Of a DNA stretch of 64,000 nucleotides, positions 46,372 to 56,762 are shown piece after piece. The notes beneath the pieces were generated by a model. The model was given only the letters and a program-made list of their open reading frames with translations. It was not told where the DNA came from and ran no database searches. A program made the position numbers and the translations under genes. This DNA comes from Halomonas sp. HL-93 (GTDB lineage: Bacteria > Pseudomonadota > Gammaproteobacteria > Pseudomonadales > Halomonadaceae), in NCBI RefSeq assembly GCF_900086985.1, contig NZ_LT593974.1:3720001-3784000 (forward strand), read 5' to 3'. Numbering within the stretch: the stretch's first letter is position 1; every line of letters starts with the position of its first letter.

Positions 46372-47385
46372 ATGCAAATGCGCTTCAAGACATTGGCAAC
46401 CGGGTCACTTATGACGCTTTTGACGGCAACGCCAGCAATGGCTCAAGAGCACACGATGATACTGGCCCATGGACTTTCGGATAAATCACACCCTCTGTAT
46501 CAAACCTTTGAGAAAATCGCCGACGACATCGAATCCAATTCCGATGGTCGCATCGATGTACAGCATCAATCAGGTGGTGCACTTGGTGGGGACCGGGAAC
46601 TCATGGAATCGCTGCTGCTGGGTGATATCCAATTCGTCCCGGTATCGACCTCCGGCGCGGTACAGTTCATTCCCGAATTCGCCGTCTTCGAAATTCCCTA
46701 TATATTTCCCACCCAAAGCGAGCCGCTTCAGACAATTCTCAACGATAGCGAGTTCACCGACCGGATGAAGACCATCCTCACTGACCAGGGTCTAAAGTTA
46801 GGTGGCTTTTATAATGGTGGGTTCCGACAATTAACGACTTCAAATACGCCGGTACGCACGCTTGAAGATATTCGTGACAATGATCTCAGAATCCGTGTGC
46901 CGGAAAACCCTTATTCCGTTGCAATCTGGGAGGCTCTCGGCGCGGCTCCGACGCCAATCTCTTTCCCTGAGCTGTATGGGGCTCTACAACAAGGCGTCGT
47001 CGATGGACAGGAAAACCCGTACGGCCATATTCTTTCCCAGCGGTTCTATGAGGTACAGAACTACTTGACGACGACGAACCATATCTTCCTGGCCAATGTG
47101 AACCTCCTCAACAAACAATGGTTCGATTCATTGCCCGACGATCTCCAGCAAGTCGTCGACGATGCCCTTGCAGAGGCCGAAACCTTCCAGTGGGACCTTC
47201 AGAATAAGATGCTGTCCCAGCAGCGTACCAAGCTGGAGGAATCCATGGAGTTCATTGATCTGGATACCGATGAGCTGGAAGCCTTTCGCGAAGCCACGGC
47301 ACCAATTGAAGATCAAGTGCGCGAAGACATCGGCGACGACATCGTCGATAGTCTCATGACATCCATCGAGAACACGACAAACTAA
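46372..47385 (+). CDS. TRAP transporter substrate-binding protein (DctP)
   Basis: 337 residues with a signal peptide (cleavage near AMAQE, residue ~24). The DctP-family region includes GGALGGDRELMESLLLGDIQ, the carboxylate-clamp segment LRIRVPENPYSVAIWEALGA (Arg expected to bind the substrate carboxylate) and ALQQGVVDGQENPYGHI. Periplasmic receptor for an acidic substrate, delivering to DctQM. Its order after QM is less usual than PQM. A hairpin and a terminator follow. Confidence 0.92.
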   Translation: MQMRFKTLATGSLMTLLTATPAMAQEHTMILAHGLSDKSHPLYQTFEKIADDIESNSDGRIDVQHQSGGALGGDRELMESLLLGDIQFVPVSTSGAVQFIPEFAVFEIPYIFPTQSEPLQTILNDSEFTDRMKTILTDQGLKLGGFYNGGFRQLTTSNTPVRTLEDIRDNDLRIRVPENPYSVAIWEALGAAPTPISFPELYGALQQGVVDGQENPYGHILSQRFYEVQNYLTTTNHIFLANVNLLNKQWFDSLPDDLQQVVDDALAEAETFQWDLQNKMLSQQRTKLEESMEFIDLDTDELEAFREATAPIEDQVREDIGDDIVDSLMTSIENTTN

Positions 47386-47412
47386 ACGACGACCTTTCCC
47401 TATCTATACAAG

Positions 47413-47504
47413 ATGCATAACTGCTGCAAGGTAGCAGCGGTTATGCATTCCGCAGATGACAGATCGGTTTCCCTTTTCCATGGCCGCTACACGAGCGGCC
47501 TTTT
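47413..47504 (+). terminator. Hairpin plus intrinsic terminator after the TRAP operon
   Basis: Two structures lie downstream of dctP: a 15-bp stem with one wobble (47413-47427 with 47434-47448), and GGCCGCT-ACACG-AGCGGCC followed by TTTT (47482-47504). The gap 47386-47719 otherwise holds no gene apart from the Zur site. Confidence 0.78.
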
Positions 47505-47678
47505 CATGCCATGTAAACAACGACTCGCATGTAATCAGCTCGCCCAACGATAGGTGTTCAACTGACACTATTACCTGAAACCACTCTCGCCTGATTTGCA
47601 GGGATCGCAGCATGATTAGCGTTGCCCTGTGCCGCTGAGCGAGTAAAATACAGGGCAAATTTATTGGCGTCGCCAATT

Positions 47679-47691
47679 GTTATGTTATAAC
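47679..47691 (+). promoter_or_regulatory. Zur box of the zinc uptake operon
   Basis: GTTATGTTATAAC differs in one base from the palindromic Zur core GTTATA-N-TATAAC. It lies about 30 bases before the first small ORF of the znu operon and would repress it when zinc is sufficient. Confidence 0.78.
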
Positions 47692-47719
47692 CTATTTGAT
47701 TATTCGCGAGGGCGGCTTA

Positions 47720-47869
47720 ATGAGTGAGCATTCACATCGCCATAACAAGGAAGGGCCTTGTCATTTTTCGCTGATGTCGCTGTCGGCGTTGCGGCGGCTG
47801 CTGTCGGTCTCGGTGCCGTTACTGGTGCTTTGGTTGATGGTGCTATGGGCTAACGGGTGGGCGTTATGA
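47720..47869 (+). CDS. Small histidine-containing membrane protein preceding znuC, 49 aa
   Basis: MSEHSHRHNKEGPCHFSLMS opens with four His and a Cys within 15 residues, then one membrane helix (about 30-48) ends the protein. GAGGGCGGC precedes the ATG. Its stop overlaps the znuC ATG (ATGA-type, 4 bases), so it is translated with znuC. It is directly under the Zur box. No named family is recognised; a metal-binding accessory role is an inference. Confidence 0.62.
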   Translation: MSEHSHRHNKEGPCHFSLMSLSALRRLLSVSVPLLVLWLMVLWANGWAL

Positions 47870-48600
47870 GTGAGCGTTCACTGTCACGCCTGCAGCTGCA
47901 CGACCTGCATTTGGCCCAAGGACACCGCACGGTGCTTGAGCATGTGGAAGGCGACTTTCAGCCTGGGGCGATCACCGCGCTGATAGGCGCGAACGGCGCG
48001 GGTAAAAGCACGCTTATTCAGGCCATCATGGGCGAGTTACGCCCGATCAGCGGCAAGGTGGTGTGCACGGTGCCCAAAGAGCGCCGCGCCTGGCTGCCCC
48101 AGCAGTTGGCGTTGGATTTGACCTTCCCAATGAGCGTGGAAGAACTGGTGATGACCGGCAGTTGGCCTAGCCATGGGGCGATGAAGGGTTACTGTGCCGC
48201 GCACTACCGTAAGGGCCGCGAGATCATGGCGCGGCTGGGTATTTCACACCTGGCACACCGTCCGCTGGGCGAGCTTTCCGGCGGCCAGCGCCAGCGCGCC
48301 CTGATCGGCCGCACGCTGATGCAGGAAGCCGAGCTGCTACTGCTCGACGAGCCGTTTGCCAACGTGGATAGCGAGACGGTGGATATTTTGATCCGCATTT
48401 TGCGCCAGATGGCCGACGACGGGGCAACGCTTATTTTGGTGCTCCACGACATGGACCATCTGCGCCGACTGGCCGATGAAGTACTGATGCTTAACGGCGG
48501 GCATGGCCGCTGGGTCTCGCCTAGCGCGCTTAGCCACCAACACGCGCCGGCGGAAGTGGTGCCGTTTACGCTAGGAGGCCGTCATGCTGGCACTGCTTGA
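47866..48600 (+). CDS. znuC: Zinc ABC transporter ATP-binding protein
   Basis: 244 residues from ATG 47866; a GTG at 47857 gives three more codons. Walker A GANGAGKST, signature LSGGQRQRA, Walker B LLLLDEPFANVD and the switch His in LVLHDMDHL are intact. Drives zinc (possibly manganese) import with ZnuB. Overlaps the ZnuB gene by 17 bases. Confidence 0.92.
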   Translation: MSERSLSRLQLHDLHLAQGHRTVLEHVEGDFQPGAITALIGANGAGKSTLIQAIMGELRPISGKVVCTVPKERRAWLPQQLALDLTFPMSVEELVMTGSWPSHGAMKGYCAAHYRKGREIMARLGISHLAHRPLGELSGGQRQRALIGRTLMQEAELLLLDEPFANVDSETVDILIRILRQMADDGATLILVLHDMDHLRRLADEVLMLNGGHGRWVSPSALSHQHAPAEVVPFTLGGRHAGTA

Positions 48601-49474
48601 TGCCTGGTTTATCGCGCCTTTCGATTACGGCTTTATGCGTCGCGCGGTGGTCGGCGGCCTGGCGCTTTCGCTGGCGGCGCCCACGCTTGGGGTGTTTCTG
48701 GTGCTGCGCGGCATGAGCCTGATTGGCGACGCCATGGCCCATGCGATTCTGCCCGGGGTGGCGCTTGGCTTCCTGCTGGCCGGGTTTTCACTGCCGATTA
48801 TGAGTATCGGCGGGGTGCTGTTCGGGGTGATGGTGGCATTGCTTGCCGGGGCGGTGTCCAAAATGGGCGGCCAACGCGAAGATGCCGCCATGGCCAGCTT
48901 TTTTATTATTTCGTTGGCCGCAGGCGTGATGCTGATTTCGCTTGGCGGCAGCAGCGTGGATCTTACCCACGTGCTGTTTGGCTCCATTTTGGCGATCAAC
49001 TCCACCGCGCTGCTGCTTATCGCCGGGATCAGCACGCTGATCGTGCTAACCCTGGCGGTGATTTTCCGTGCAATGGTAGTGGAATGCCTGGACCCGTTGT
49101 TTTTGCGCGGCCAGAGCCGCCGCAGCGGCTGGGTACACAGCGTGTTTTTGGGCCTGCTGGTGCTCAATCTCACCGCTGGGTTTCAAACCCTGGGCACGTT
49201 GATGGCGGTGGGTTTGATGATGCTGCCCGCTACATCGGCGCGCTTCTGGAGTAAGCGGCTGGAAGGCCTGATCGGTATTGCCGTGGCGTTTGCGATGATT
49301 GCCAGCACCGGGGGATTACTGCTGTCGTTCCACCTCGATATTCCGTCAGGCCCCAGCATTATTCTATTGGCCGGTAGTGGCTATCTGCTCTCTGCCTTAT
49401 TCGGCCGTTATCACAGTTTGGCAGCCAGATGGCGGCGCAAAACCGCACCGCTGTCTGCAGAGCCGAGCCATTAA
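48584..49474 (+). CDS. znuB: Zinc ABC transporter permease
   Basis: 296 residues with about eight membrane helices, ABC-3 family. GVFLVLRGMSLIGDAMAHAI near residue 40 and the late TLGTLMAVGLMMLPATSARF are the family hallmarks. Sits between znuC and the binding protein, in one operon. Confidence 0.92.
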   Translation: MLALLDAWFIAPFDYGFMRRAVVGGLALSLAAPTLGVFLVLRGMSLIGDAMAHAILPGVALGFLLAGFSLPIMSIGGVLFGVMVALLAGAVSKMGGQREDAAMASFFIISLAAGVMLISLGGSSVDLTHVLFGSILAINSTALLLIAGISTLIVLTLAVIFRAMVVECLDPLFLRGQSRRSGWVHSVFLGLLVLNLTAGFQTLGTLMAVGLMMLPATSARFWSKRLEGLIGIAVAFAMIASTGGLLLSFHLDIPSGPSIILLAGSGYLLSALFGRYHSLAARWRRKTAPLSAEPSH

Positions 49475-49515
49475 TCCTCGGGCATGGCCCGATTGACCCT
49501 TTTAGGAGCGCTTAA

Positions 49516-50607
<1,092 letters not shown>

Positions 50608-50631
50608 CCGGGCCGGGGCAATCAACGCGGC

Positions 50632-51507
50632 TCAGGCATTGCTCGCCTTTAGCAGCCACGCTCGGAAAGACGCCATTGCGCGGGTTTCCGGGCGTGTTTG
50701 CAACCGCGTCAGCCAATAGCCTCCCAGGCGGACAGTGGCGTCGAAAGGCTGTACCAGGGCGCCACTGCTTAGTTGACGGGTAAACATCGATGTTGGCGCC
50801 AGCGCCACTCCTGCCCCTTGTAATGCCGCTTCTACCATGGCGATGGAAGAGTCAAACACAATACTCTTGGTCATTGGATAGCTGTTTGGCAGCCCTGCGG
50901 CCGCTAACCACTCTGCCCACTCGTCGGCGCGATAGGAACGCAACCACGTCTCGCCCAATAGATCGACAGGCGTTTCGAGGCGGGCAGCAATAGTAGGGAT
51001 ACACATGACCGATAGCGATACCGGCATCAGGGGCTGCGCTGCAATGCCGTGCCAGGCACCTGTCCCATAACGGATTGCGAAGTCGAGCCCTTCGGCTGCA
51101 ATATCTGCCCGGTTATTGTGGGTAGAAAGGCGCAAGTCGACAAACGGATACTGTTGCTGAAAATCATCCAGCCTGGGTAGCAGCCAGCCAACCGCAAAGG
51201 TTCCCACCACGCCAACGTTTAATACGTCCCGATAACTGCTCTCCCCCACCCGGTCTAGCGTGTGGGTAATCTGGTCGAACGAACTCTTGAGCACCGGCAA
51301 AAGTCGCTCGCCCTCTTGGGTGAGCATTAAGCCTCGGGGCAACCGTTTGAACAGTGGCACCTTCAGTTGGGCTTCGAGGAGCTTAACCTGATGGCTAACC
51401 GCGGCCTGGGTCACGCACAGCTCGTCTGCTGCGCGCGTAAAACTCAGATGCCTCGCCGACGCCTCAAAGGCGCGTAAAGCCTTCAGCGGCAAGTAAGAAC
51501 GCGCCAC
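50632..51507 (-). CDS. ampR: AmpR-like LysR regulator of the adjacent class C beta-lactamase
   Basis: 291 residues. The N-terminal ARSYLPLKALRAFEASARHL and the HTH AADELCVTQAAVSHQVKLLE are close to AmpR. The effector domain contains the RYGTGAWHGI loop expected to sense cell-wall muropeptides. Divergent from ampC, the classical ampR-ampC arrangement, with the operator in the 144-base gap 51508-51651. It ends 24 bases after the convergent znuA stop. Confidence 0.87.
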   Translation of the reverse strand: MARSYLPLKALRAFEASARHLSFTRAADELCVTQAAVSHQVKLLEAQLKVPLFKRLPRGLMLTQEGERLLPVLKSSFDQITHTLDRVGESSYRDVLNVGVVGTFAVGWLLPRLDDFQQQYPFVDLRLSTHNNRADIAAEGLDFAIRYGTGAWHGIAAQPLMPVSLSVMCIPTIAARLETPVDLLGETWLRSYRADEWAEWLAAAGLPNSYPMTKSIVFDSSIAMVEAALQGAGVALAPTSMFTRQLSSGALVQPFDATVRLGGYWLTRLQTRPETRAMASFRAWLLKASNA

Positions 51508-51576
51508 GCAGCCCCCAATTTTTCTAATGGCTCGTACAAAATATAACTGTTTGTTAGCTCACCCCGCAGGTCGTAA

Positions 51577-52821
<1,245 letters not shown>

Positions 52822-52824
<3 letters not shown>

Positions 52825-52847
52825 GCAATGGCGCTGAGCAATGGCGC
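52822..52847 (+). repeat. 13-bp tandem duplication at the end of ampC
   Basis: TGAGCAATGGCGC occurs twice in tandem (52822-52834, 52835-52847) and a partial third copy follows; the first TGA is the ampC stop codon. Confidence 0.9.
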
Positions 52848-52937
52848 TGAGCAAAGGGGCGGAATATGCGAAAGTTGCATTTTTGCGCAGCGATAAGGAG
52901 ACTAGCACCACTTCCATTGCCTGCAAGAGTCAGCCCC

Positions 52938-53618
52938 ATGCGTTTAAACGCCGACTTTACCCGCTTTGCCTGTGTGACACCGGAAGATTACCGCTGGGTG
53001 GCCTCGCCCAGCGCTGGCGTCGAACGGATGATGCTTGACCGTATTGGCGATGAAGTGGCGCGCGCCACGAGCCTTGTTCGCTACGCCCCCAACAGCCAGT
53101 TTGACCGCCATATCCACGGTGGCGGTGAAGAGATTTTAGTGCTGGAGGGCGTCTTTGCCGACGAGCATGGCCGCTACGCCGCCGGTAGCTATCTGCGCAA
53201 CCCTATCGGTACGGGCCATACGCCGCAGATTGGCGATGAAGGCGCGCTGATTCTGGTCAAGCTCCATCAGTTTGACCCTAACGATGAGTTACAACTGGCG
53301 GTGCCCGCCCATCGCTTGCCCTGGCAGCCCGACCGCCGACCGGGCATCGCCTATAAAATGTTGCACACGTTTAAACAAGAACGCGTCAGCCTGGAGCACT
53401 GGGAGGCAGAGCAAGCCATCAGCTATCCGGTGCTAACCGGTGGGTTGGAGTTTTTCGTTCTGGAAGGTACGTTGAGCGACGGCGACGGTGAATACACAGC
53501 GGGTAGCTGGTGCCGTTATCCCAGCGGCATGGCACTGACACTCACTGCCGGAACCGACGGGGTGCAGCTATATCTCAAACGCGGTCACTTGCCGCCCGCT
53601 CAGGCCGAATCAGCCTAA
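52938..53618 (+). CDS. ChrR-like double cupin protein
   Basis: About 226 residues from ATG 52938 (MRLNADFTRFACVTPEDY). The open frame starts at 52866, but the extra 24 residues look noncoding. Two cupin modules: the first has the metal-site pattern FDRHIHGGGEEILVLEGVFA; the second (residues ~150-215) has FFVLEGTLSDGDGEY and lacks the His pair. Resembles the ChrR cupin used as an anti-sigma sensor domain, but without the zinc anti-sigma N-terminus. Role unknown. Confidence 0.75.
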   Translation: MRLNADFTRFACVTPEDYRWVASPSAGVERMMLDRIGDEVARATSLVRYAPNSQFDRHIHGGGEEILVLEGVFADEHGRYAAGSYLRNPIGTGHTPQIGDEGALILVKLHQFDPNDELQLAVPAHRLPWQPDRRPGIAYKMLHTFKQERVSLEHWEAEQAISYPVLTGGLEFFVLEGTLSDGDGEYTAGSWCRYPSGMALTLTAGTDGVQLYLKRGHLPPAQAESA

Positions 53619-53972
53619 AGCGAGAAAGGGCAGCAGCGTTAGCGCAATCAGTATAACGATGGCCACGCCCACCAGCGTGACTTGCACGGGGTGGGCAGTG
53701 AAGCGCTGCCATAGAGTTGGCGCATCGCCGCGCGCTAGCGCGTCATGATGTTCCTGCCTGGCGCGCGTCTGGCGCTCGGTTTGGTACTCGGCCAGCAGCG
53801 CCTGGGCATCCTCAAGCTGGCGTTTATCACGCAGCCAAATCGCATCGACACCCAGCCGAAAGAAGCCCGCCTGCGTCTCGTAGATGTCCATGCCGTGGGC
53901 ATCGAGTAACTGACGCACTTCCATTGCCTCTTCGTCGGTTACGTGGCGCAGGCGGAAAAGCAGATGTGCCAT
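53610..53972 (-). CDS. DUF6164-like small membrane protein
   Basis: 120 residues. A soluble N-terminal domain (FRLRHVTDEEAMEVRQLLDA ... DIYETQAGFFRLGVDAIWL) is followed by a charged helix, and one C-terminal membrane span occupies the last ~25 residues. This is the DUF6164 layout, a putative signal-transducing protein related to DUF2007. It overlaps the convergent cupin gene by 9 bases and ends beside gloA on the same strand. Confidence 0.78.
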   Translation of the reverse strand: MAHLLFRLRHVTDEEAMEVRQLLDAHGMDIYETQAGFFRLGVDAIWLRDKRQLEDAQALLAEYQTERQTRARQEHHDALARGDAPTLWQRFTAHPVQVTLVGVAIVILIALTLLPFLALG

Positions 53973-53973
53973 A

Positions 53974-54507
53974 CTATTCGCCCTTACCGGCCATCAGGTC
54001 CGCTTGGATCACTTCGATCCAGTAGCCATCCGGGTCTTTGACGAAAATCACATCCTTCATTTTGCCCTGATCGGCCCGTTTGACAAACGTCACGTCGTGC
54101 TCGTCGAACCATGCCTGTGCGGCGACTAAATCGGGTACGCTAAAGCAAATATGACCAAAGCCTTGCGGTTCGGCGTTGCCATCGTGGTAGGCAAAGTCGT
54201 CCTGGTTTTCTGTTCCCCAGTTGTGGGTCAGCTCTAGAAGACCCTTCTGGCTAAACGTCCAGGCGGTGCGCGCCTCGGTCTCTTCTGGTACGTCTTCGCC
54301 GCCTTCGAGGTTCGCAAGGAAGTAAAGCGAGAACTGCATTTCCTCGAAATCGAGCCGACGCATCACCTGCATGCCAAACACCCGGGAATAAAACGACAGC
54401 GCCTGCTCGGGGTCCTTGACCCGCAACATGGTGTGGTTCAGGCGGAAGCCTTGGGTCTGCCTAGGGGCAGGTATCACTCCTGGATGCTGTTCACCTTGAA
54501 ACGGCAT
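53974..54507 (-). CDS. gloA: Lactoylglutathione lyase (glyoxalase I)
   Basis: 177 residues, the long GloA form. HTMLRVKDPEQALSFYSRVF gives the first metal His. TWSF..GLLELTHNWGTENQ gives Glu and the glutathione region, GFGHICFSVPD the second His and KDPDGYWIEVIQ the last Glu. Converts the methylglyoxal-glutathione hemithioacetal to S-lactoylglutathione. Adjacent to and on the same strand as the DUF6164 gene, likely co-transcribed. Confidence 0.95.
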   Translation of the reverse strand: MPFQGEQHPGVIPAPRQTQGFRLNHTMLRVKDPEQALSFYSRVFGMQVMRRLDFEEMQFSLYFLANLEGGEDVPEETEARTAWTFSQKGLLELTHNWGTENQDDFAYHDGNAEPQGFGHICFSVPDLVAAQAWFDEHDVTFVKRADQGKMKDVIFVKDPDGYWIEVIQADLMAGKGE

Positions 54508-54837
54508 GCGCTATCTCCTTTGACGTATCGGTTACTTTGTATAAGCCTGCAGAGACTCTGCACAATGTCTCTATTTACCCTTATGACTGCCCAATTTCAG
54601 TATCTATCGCTTCATCATGAGGGCAATCTGACAAATTACCAACCCTGGACAAGAGGCCTTATGCCCCGTGAGCTCAATGTACTGAGTGCACCGCCCACCC
54701 CGTGCTACCACGCCCCCAAAACCGGCTTCCAACGCGTCTTGTTGTGGAAATCCTATGCAAACGTCCTACGCTTTAATTATGTCGTTATACAAGACGCTAG
54801 GTAATGTCTAACTGAGCGCGTCCATCAGGAGCCGGTA
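54508..54837. other. Intergenic region, nothing recognised
   Basis: 330 bases between the divergent gloA and DUF6482-like genes. A frame is open across part of it on the plus strand, but its composition and sequence do not look coding. No hairpin, riboswitch or clear promoter was identified. Confidence 0.4.
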
Positions 54838-55182
54838 ATGACCTCGATTGATATGACCCTTGGCGATCACATCACGTTGAAGCAGCTTTCCCAAGCGCTC
54901 CGCAACGGTTTTTCGCCAATTGTGGAAGTGGAATCCATGGACGGTATCTATAAAGTCCGTTTTCACCATGCCAACGGTGTCTCCGATTTATCCAATGCCG
55001 AAGGACACGTCAGCACTTTCCTGGGCACTGGTGAAATCCGCGATACACTGGGTGAATTAGGCTTAACCCACGGCATCCTGACGTTTGCTGATCAATGCGG
55101 CGACGAAATGATTGGCGTTGAGGGAAAAGCCATGACACCTGATGAAATGCTCACCTACGGAACACGCATCTCGTTTCGCTAG
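54838..55182 (+). CDS. DUF6482-like hypothetical protein
   Basis: 114 residues, soluble. The segment IVEVESMDGIYKVRFHHANG (residues ~28-47) and the end HGILTFADQCGDEMIGVEG resemble a small family found in Halomonas and Pseudomonas (DUF6482). CAGGAGCC lies about 6 bases before the ATG. Function unknown. It is followed by the TPP riboswitch of the thi operon. Confidence 0.75.
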   Translation: MTSIDMTLGDHITLKQLSQALRNGFSPIVEVESMDGIYKVRFHHANGVSDLSNAEGHVSTFLGTGEIRDTLGELGLTHGILTFADQCGDEMIGVEGKAMTPDEMLTYGTRISFR

Positions 55183-55232
55183 ATGTCGCTGCCAGGGCTT
55201 TACAGACCGGCTCAACCCGAAGATAGTATCAA

Positions 55233-55314
55233 CACGACAGGGGCGCTCGTGACACAACGGGCTGAGACGCACCCTCATAACCTGAACCGGCTAATACCGG
55301 CGTAGGGAGTCGTG
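55233..55314 (+). ncRNA. TPP riboswitch (THI element)
   Basis: P1 pairs CACGAC (55233-55238) with GTCGTG (55309-55314). The conserved cores GGGGCGC, GGGCTGAGA, ACCCTC, AACCTGAACCGG, CTAATACCGG and CGTAGGGA appear in the canonical order. It lies 35 bases before thiM. Confidence 0.95.
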
Positions 55315-55326
55315 GCGCGCTTGCCA

Positions 55327-55343
55327 CCTCCCCCGTCGGGAGG
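55327..55343 (+). promoter_or_regulatory. Shine-Dalgarno-sequestering hairpin of thiM
   Basis: CCTCCC (55327-55332) is perfectly complementary to the thiM SD GGGAGG (55338-55343), which lies 5 bases before the ATG. With no U-run present, the TPP switch probably controls translation initiation rather than termination. Confidence 0.78.
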
Positions 55344-55348
55344 ATGCT

Positions 55349-56158
55349 ATGACGCTACCCCCACTTGGTGACTCCCTCGCAAAACTTCATGCTAGCACTC
55401 CGCTAGTCCATTGCATTACCAACTATGTGGCGATGAACAGCAGCGCCAATGTGTTGCTTGCCGCTGGCGCCTCCCCCGCCATGCTACATGCCCAAGAAGA
55501 GGTGGCAGAGTTTACCCAGCTAGCTGGTGCGCTCTCGATTAATATCGGAACCCTTTCAGCTCCTTGGGCCGATGCCATGCTTATCGCCGCAAAGACCGCG
55601 AATGCCTGTAGCATCCCTTGGATTCTGGACCCAGTGGCCGTTGGTGCCACCGGCTATCGCCAGACCGTCTGCACAGCACTATTGAACCACCAACCCAGCG
55701 TTATTCGCGCCAATGCCTCCGAAATACTTGCGCTCAATGGATTAAACCACCAGGGCCGCGGCGTCGATGCGACCGCCGCTACCGAGGATGCCCTGGCAGC
55801 CGCCATGGCTCTAGCCGAGCAGTATCGCTGTGTGGTCGCCATGACCGGGGAGCGGGACGTGATTACCGATGGCGACAAGTGCTACATCATCAACGGCGGC
55901 CACCCAATGATGCCCCGAGTTACAACGCTAGGCTGTGGGCTTAGCGCCTTGGTGGCGGCGTTTGTCGCAGCAACCCCCAACGCGCCGCTGGACGCCAGCA
56001 GTGCAGCAATGGCGTGCTTTGCCCTGGCCGGTCAACGCGCAGGGGCTATAACTAAGGGGCCGGGAAGTTTTTACGTTGCCTTCTTGGATGCACTGTACCA
56101 ACTCACCCCGGACGAACTCAGCCAGTTCGCCCAGCGGGAGGTGTCGCATGCCGCTTGA
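55349..56158 (+). CDS. thiM: Hydroxyethylthiazole kinase
   Basis: 269 residues. It phosphorylates 4-methyl-5-(2-hydroxyethyl)thiazole in thiamine salvage; trimeric ribokinase-like fold. CITNYVAMNSSANVLLAAGASPAM (N-terminal substrate segment, in two parts), PWILDPVAVGATGYR, VIRANASEILAL and the anion-hole VTTLGCGLSA are clear. The family normally has a TGCG catalytic turn; here it reads LGCG. Directly behind a TPP riboswitch. Overlaps thiE by 11 bases. Confidence 0.95.
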   Translation: MTLPPLGDSLAKLHASTPLVHCITNYVAMNSSANVLLAAGASPAMLHAQEEVAEFTQLAGALSINIGTLSAPWADAMLIAAKTANACSIPWILDPVAVGATGYRQTVCTALLNHQPSVIRANASEILALNGLNHQGRGVDATAATEDALAAAMALAEQYRCVVAMTGERDVITDGDKCYIINGGHPMMPRVTTLGCGLSALVAAFVAATPNAPLDASSAAMACFALAGQRAGAITKGPGSFYVAFLDALYQLTPDELSQFAQREVSHAA

Positions 56159-56762
56159 TCTGTCGCTCTATTTGGTCACCGATGCAACGCTGTGTCAGCG
56201 CCATGGGCTTGAGAACACCGTCCGCGAAGCCGTCAGCGGCGGCGTTAGCATTGTACAACTACGCGATAAGCATGCCAGTGACGCCGACATGATCGACCAG
56301 GCACGGCGCTTGAAAGCCGTGCTGGCGGGCAGCGGGGTGCCACTGATTATTAATGACCGCCTCAAGGTGGCGCTGGCAAGCCAGGCGGATGGGCTGCACG
56401 TCGGGCAAAGCGATACGGCCGTGCACCAGGCACGCCTGGCAATGGGGCCGGATGCCATACTGGGACTTTCGATCAATACCGTGGAGCAGCTTCAGGCAGT
56501 ACCCACCGACCTGCTTGATTACGTGGGCATCGGGCCGGTGTTTGCCACGCCTAGCAAACAGGACCACGCCCAGCCCATCGGCTTTGGCGGCCTTGCCTCC
56601 CTGGTCAATGCCTGCCCGCTACCCAGCGTGGCCATCGGCGGGCTCAATGCCAGCCACTCAAGCGCCGTGCGGCGCGCCGGTGCCCATGGGCTGGCGGTCA
56701 TCTCGGCGATCTGCGGTCAGCCTGATCCGCGCCAGGCGGCGCTGGCGTTTAGCGAACAATGA
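56148..56762 (+). CDS. thiE: Thiamine phosphate synthase
   Basis: 204 residues from ATG 56148 with GGGAGG about 6 bases upstream; the longer frame from 56076 lies inside thiM. TIM barrel. LYLVTDATLC, VQLRDKHASDADMI, INDRLKVALASQADGLHVGQ (split at the loop), GPVFATPSKQDHAQPIG and VAIGGLNASH are the ThiE pattern. Couples the thiazole and pyrimidine phosphates to thiamine phosphate. No thiD lies in this operon. Confidence 0.95.
   Translation: MPLDLSLYLVTDATLCQRHGLENTVREAVSGGVSIVQLRDKHASDADMIDQARRLKAVLAGSGVPLIINDRLKVALASQADGLHVGQSDTAVHQARLAMGPDAILGLSINTVEQLQAVPTDLLDYVGIGPVFATPSKQDHAQPIGFGGLASLVNACPLPSVAIGGLNASHSSAVRRAGAHGLAVISAICGQPDPRQAALAFSEQ

Noticed and set aside
47404..47676. 90-aa minus-strand ORF
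   Set aside because: It spans the two terminator hairpins after dctP and resembles no protein.
54433..54804. 123-aa plus-strand ORF
   Set aside because: It starts inside gloA on the opposite strand and continues through noncoding sequence.
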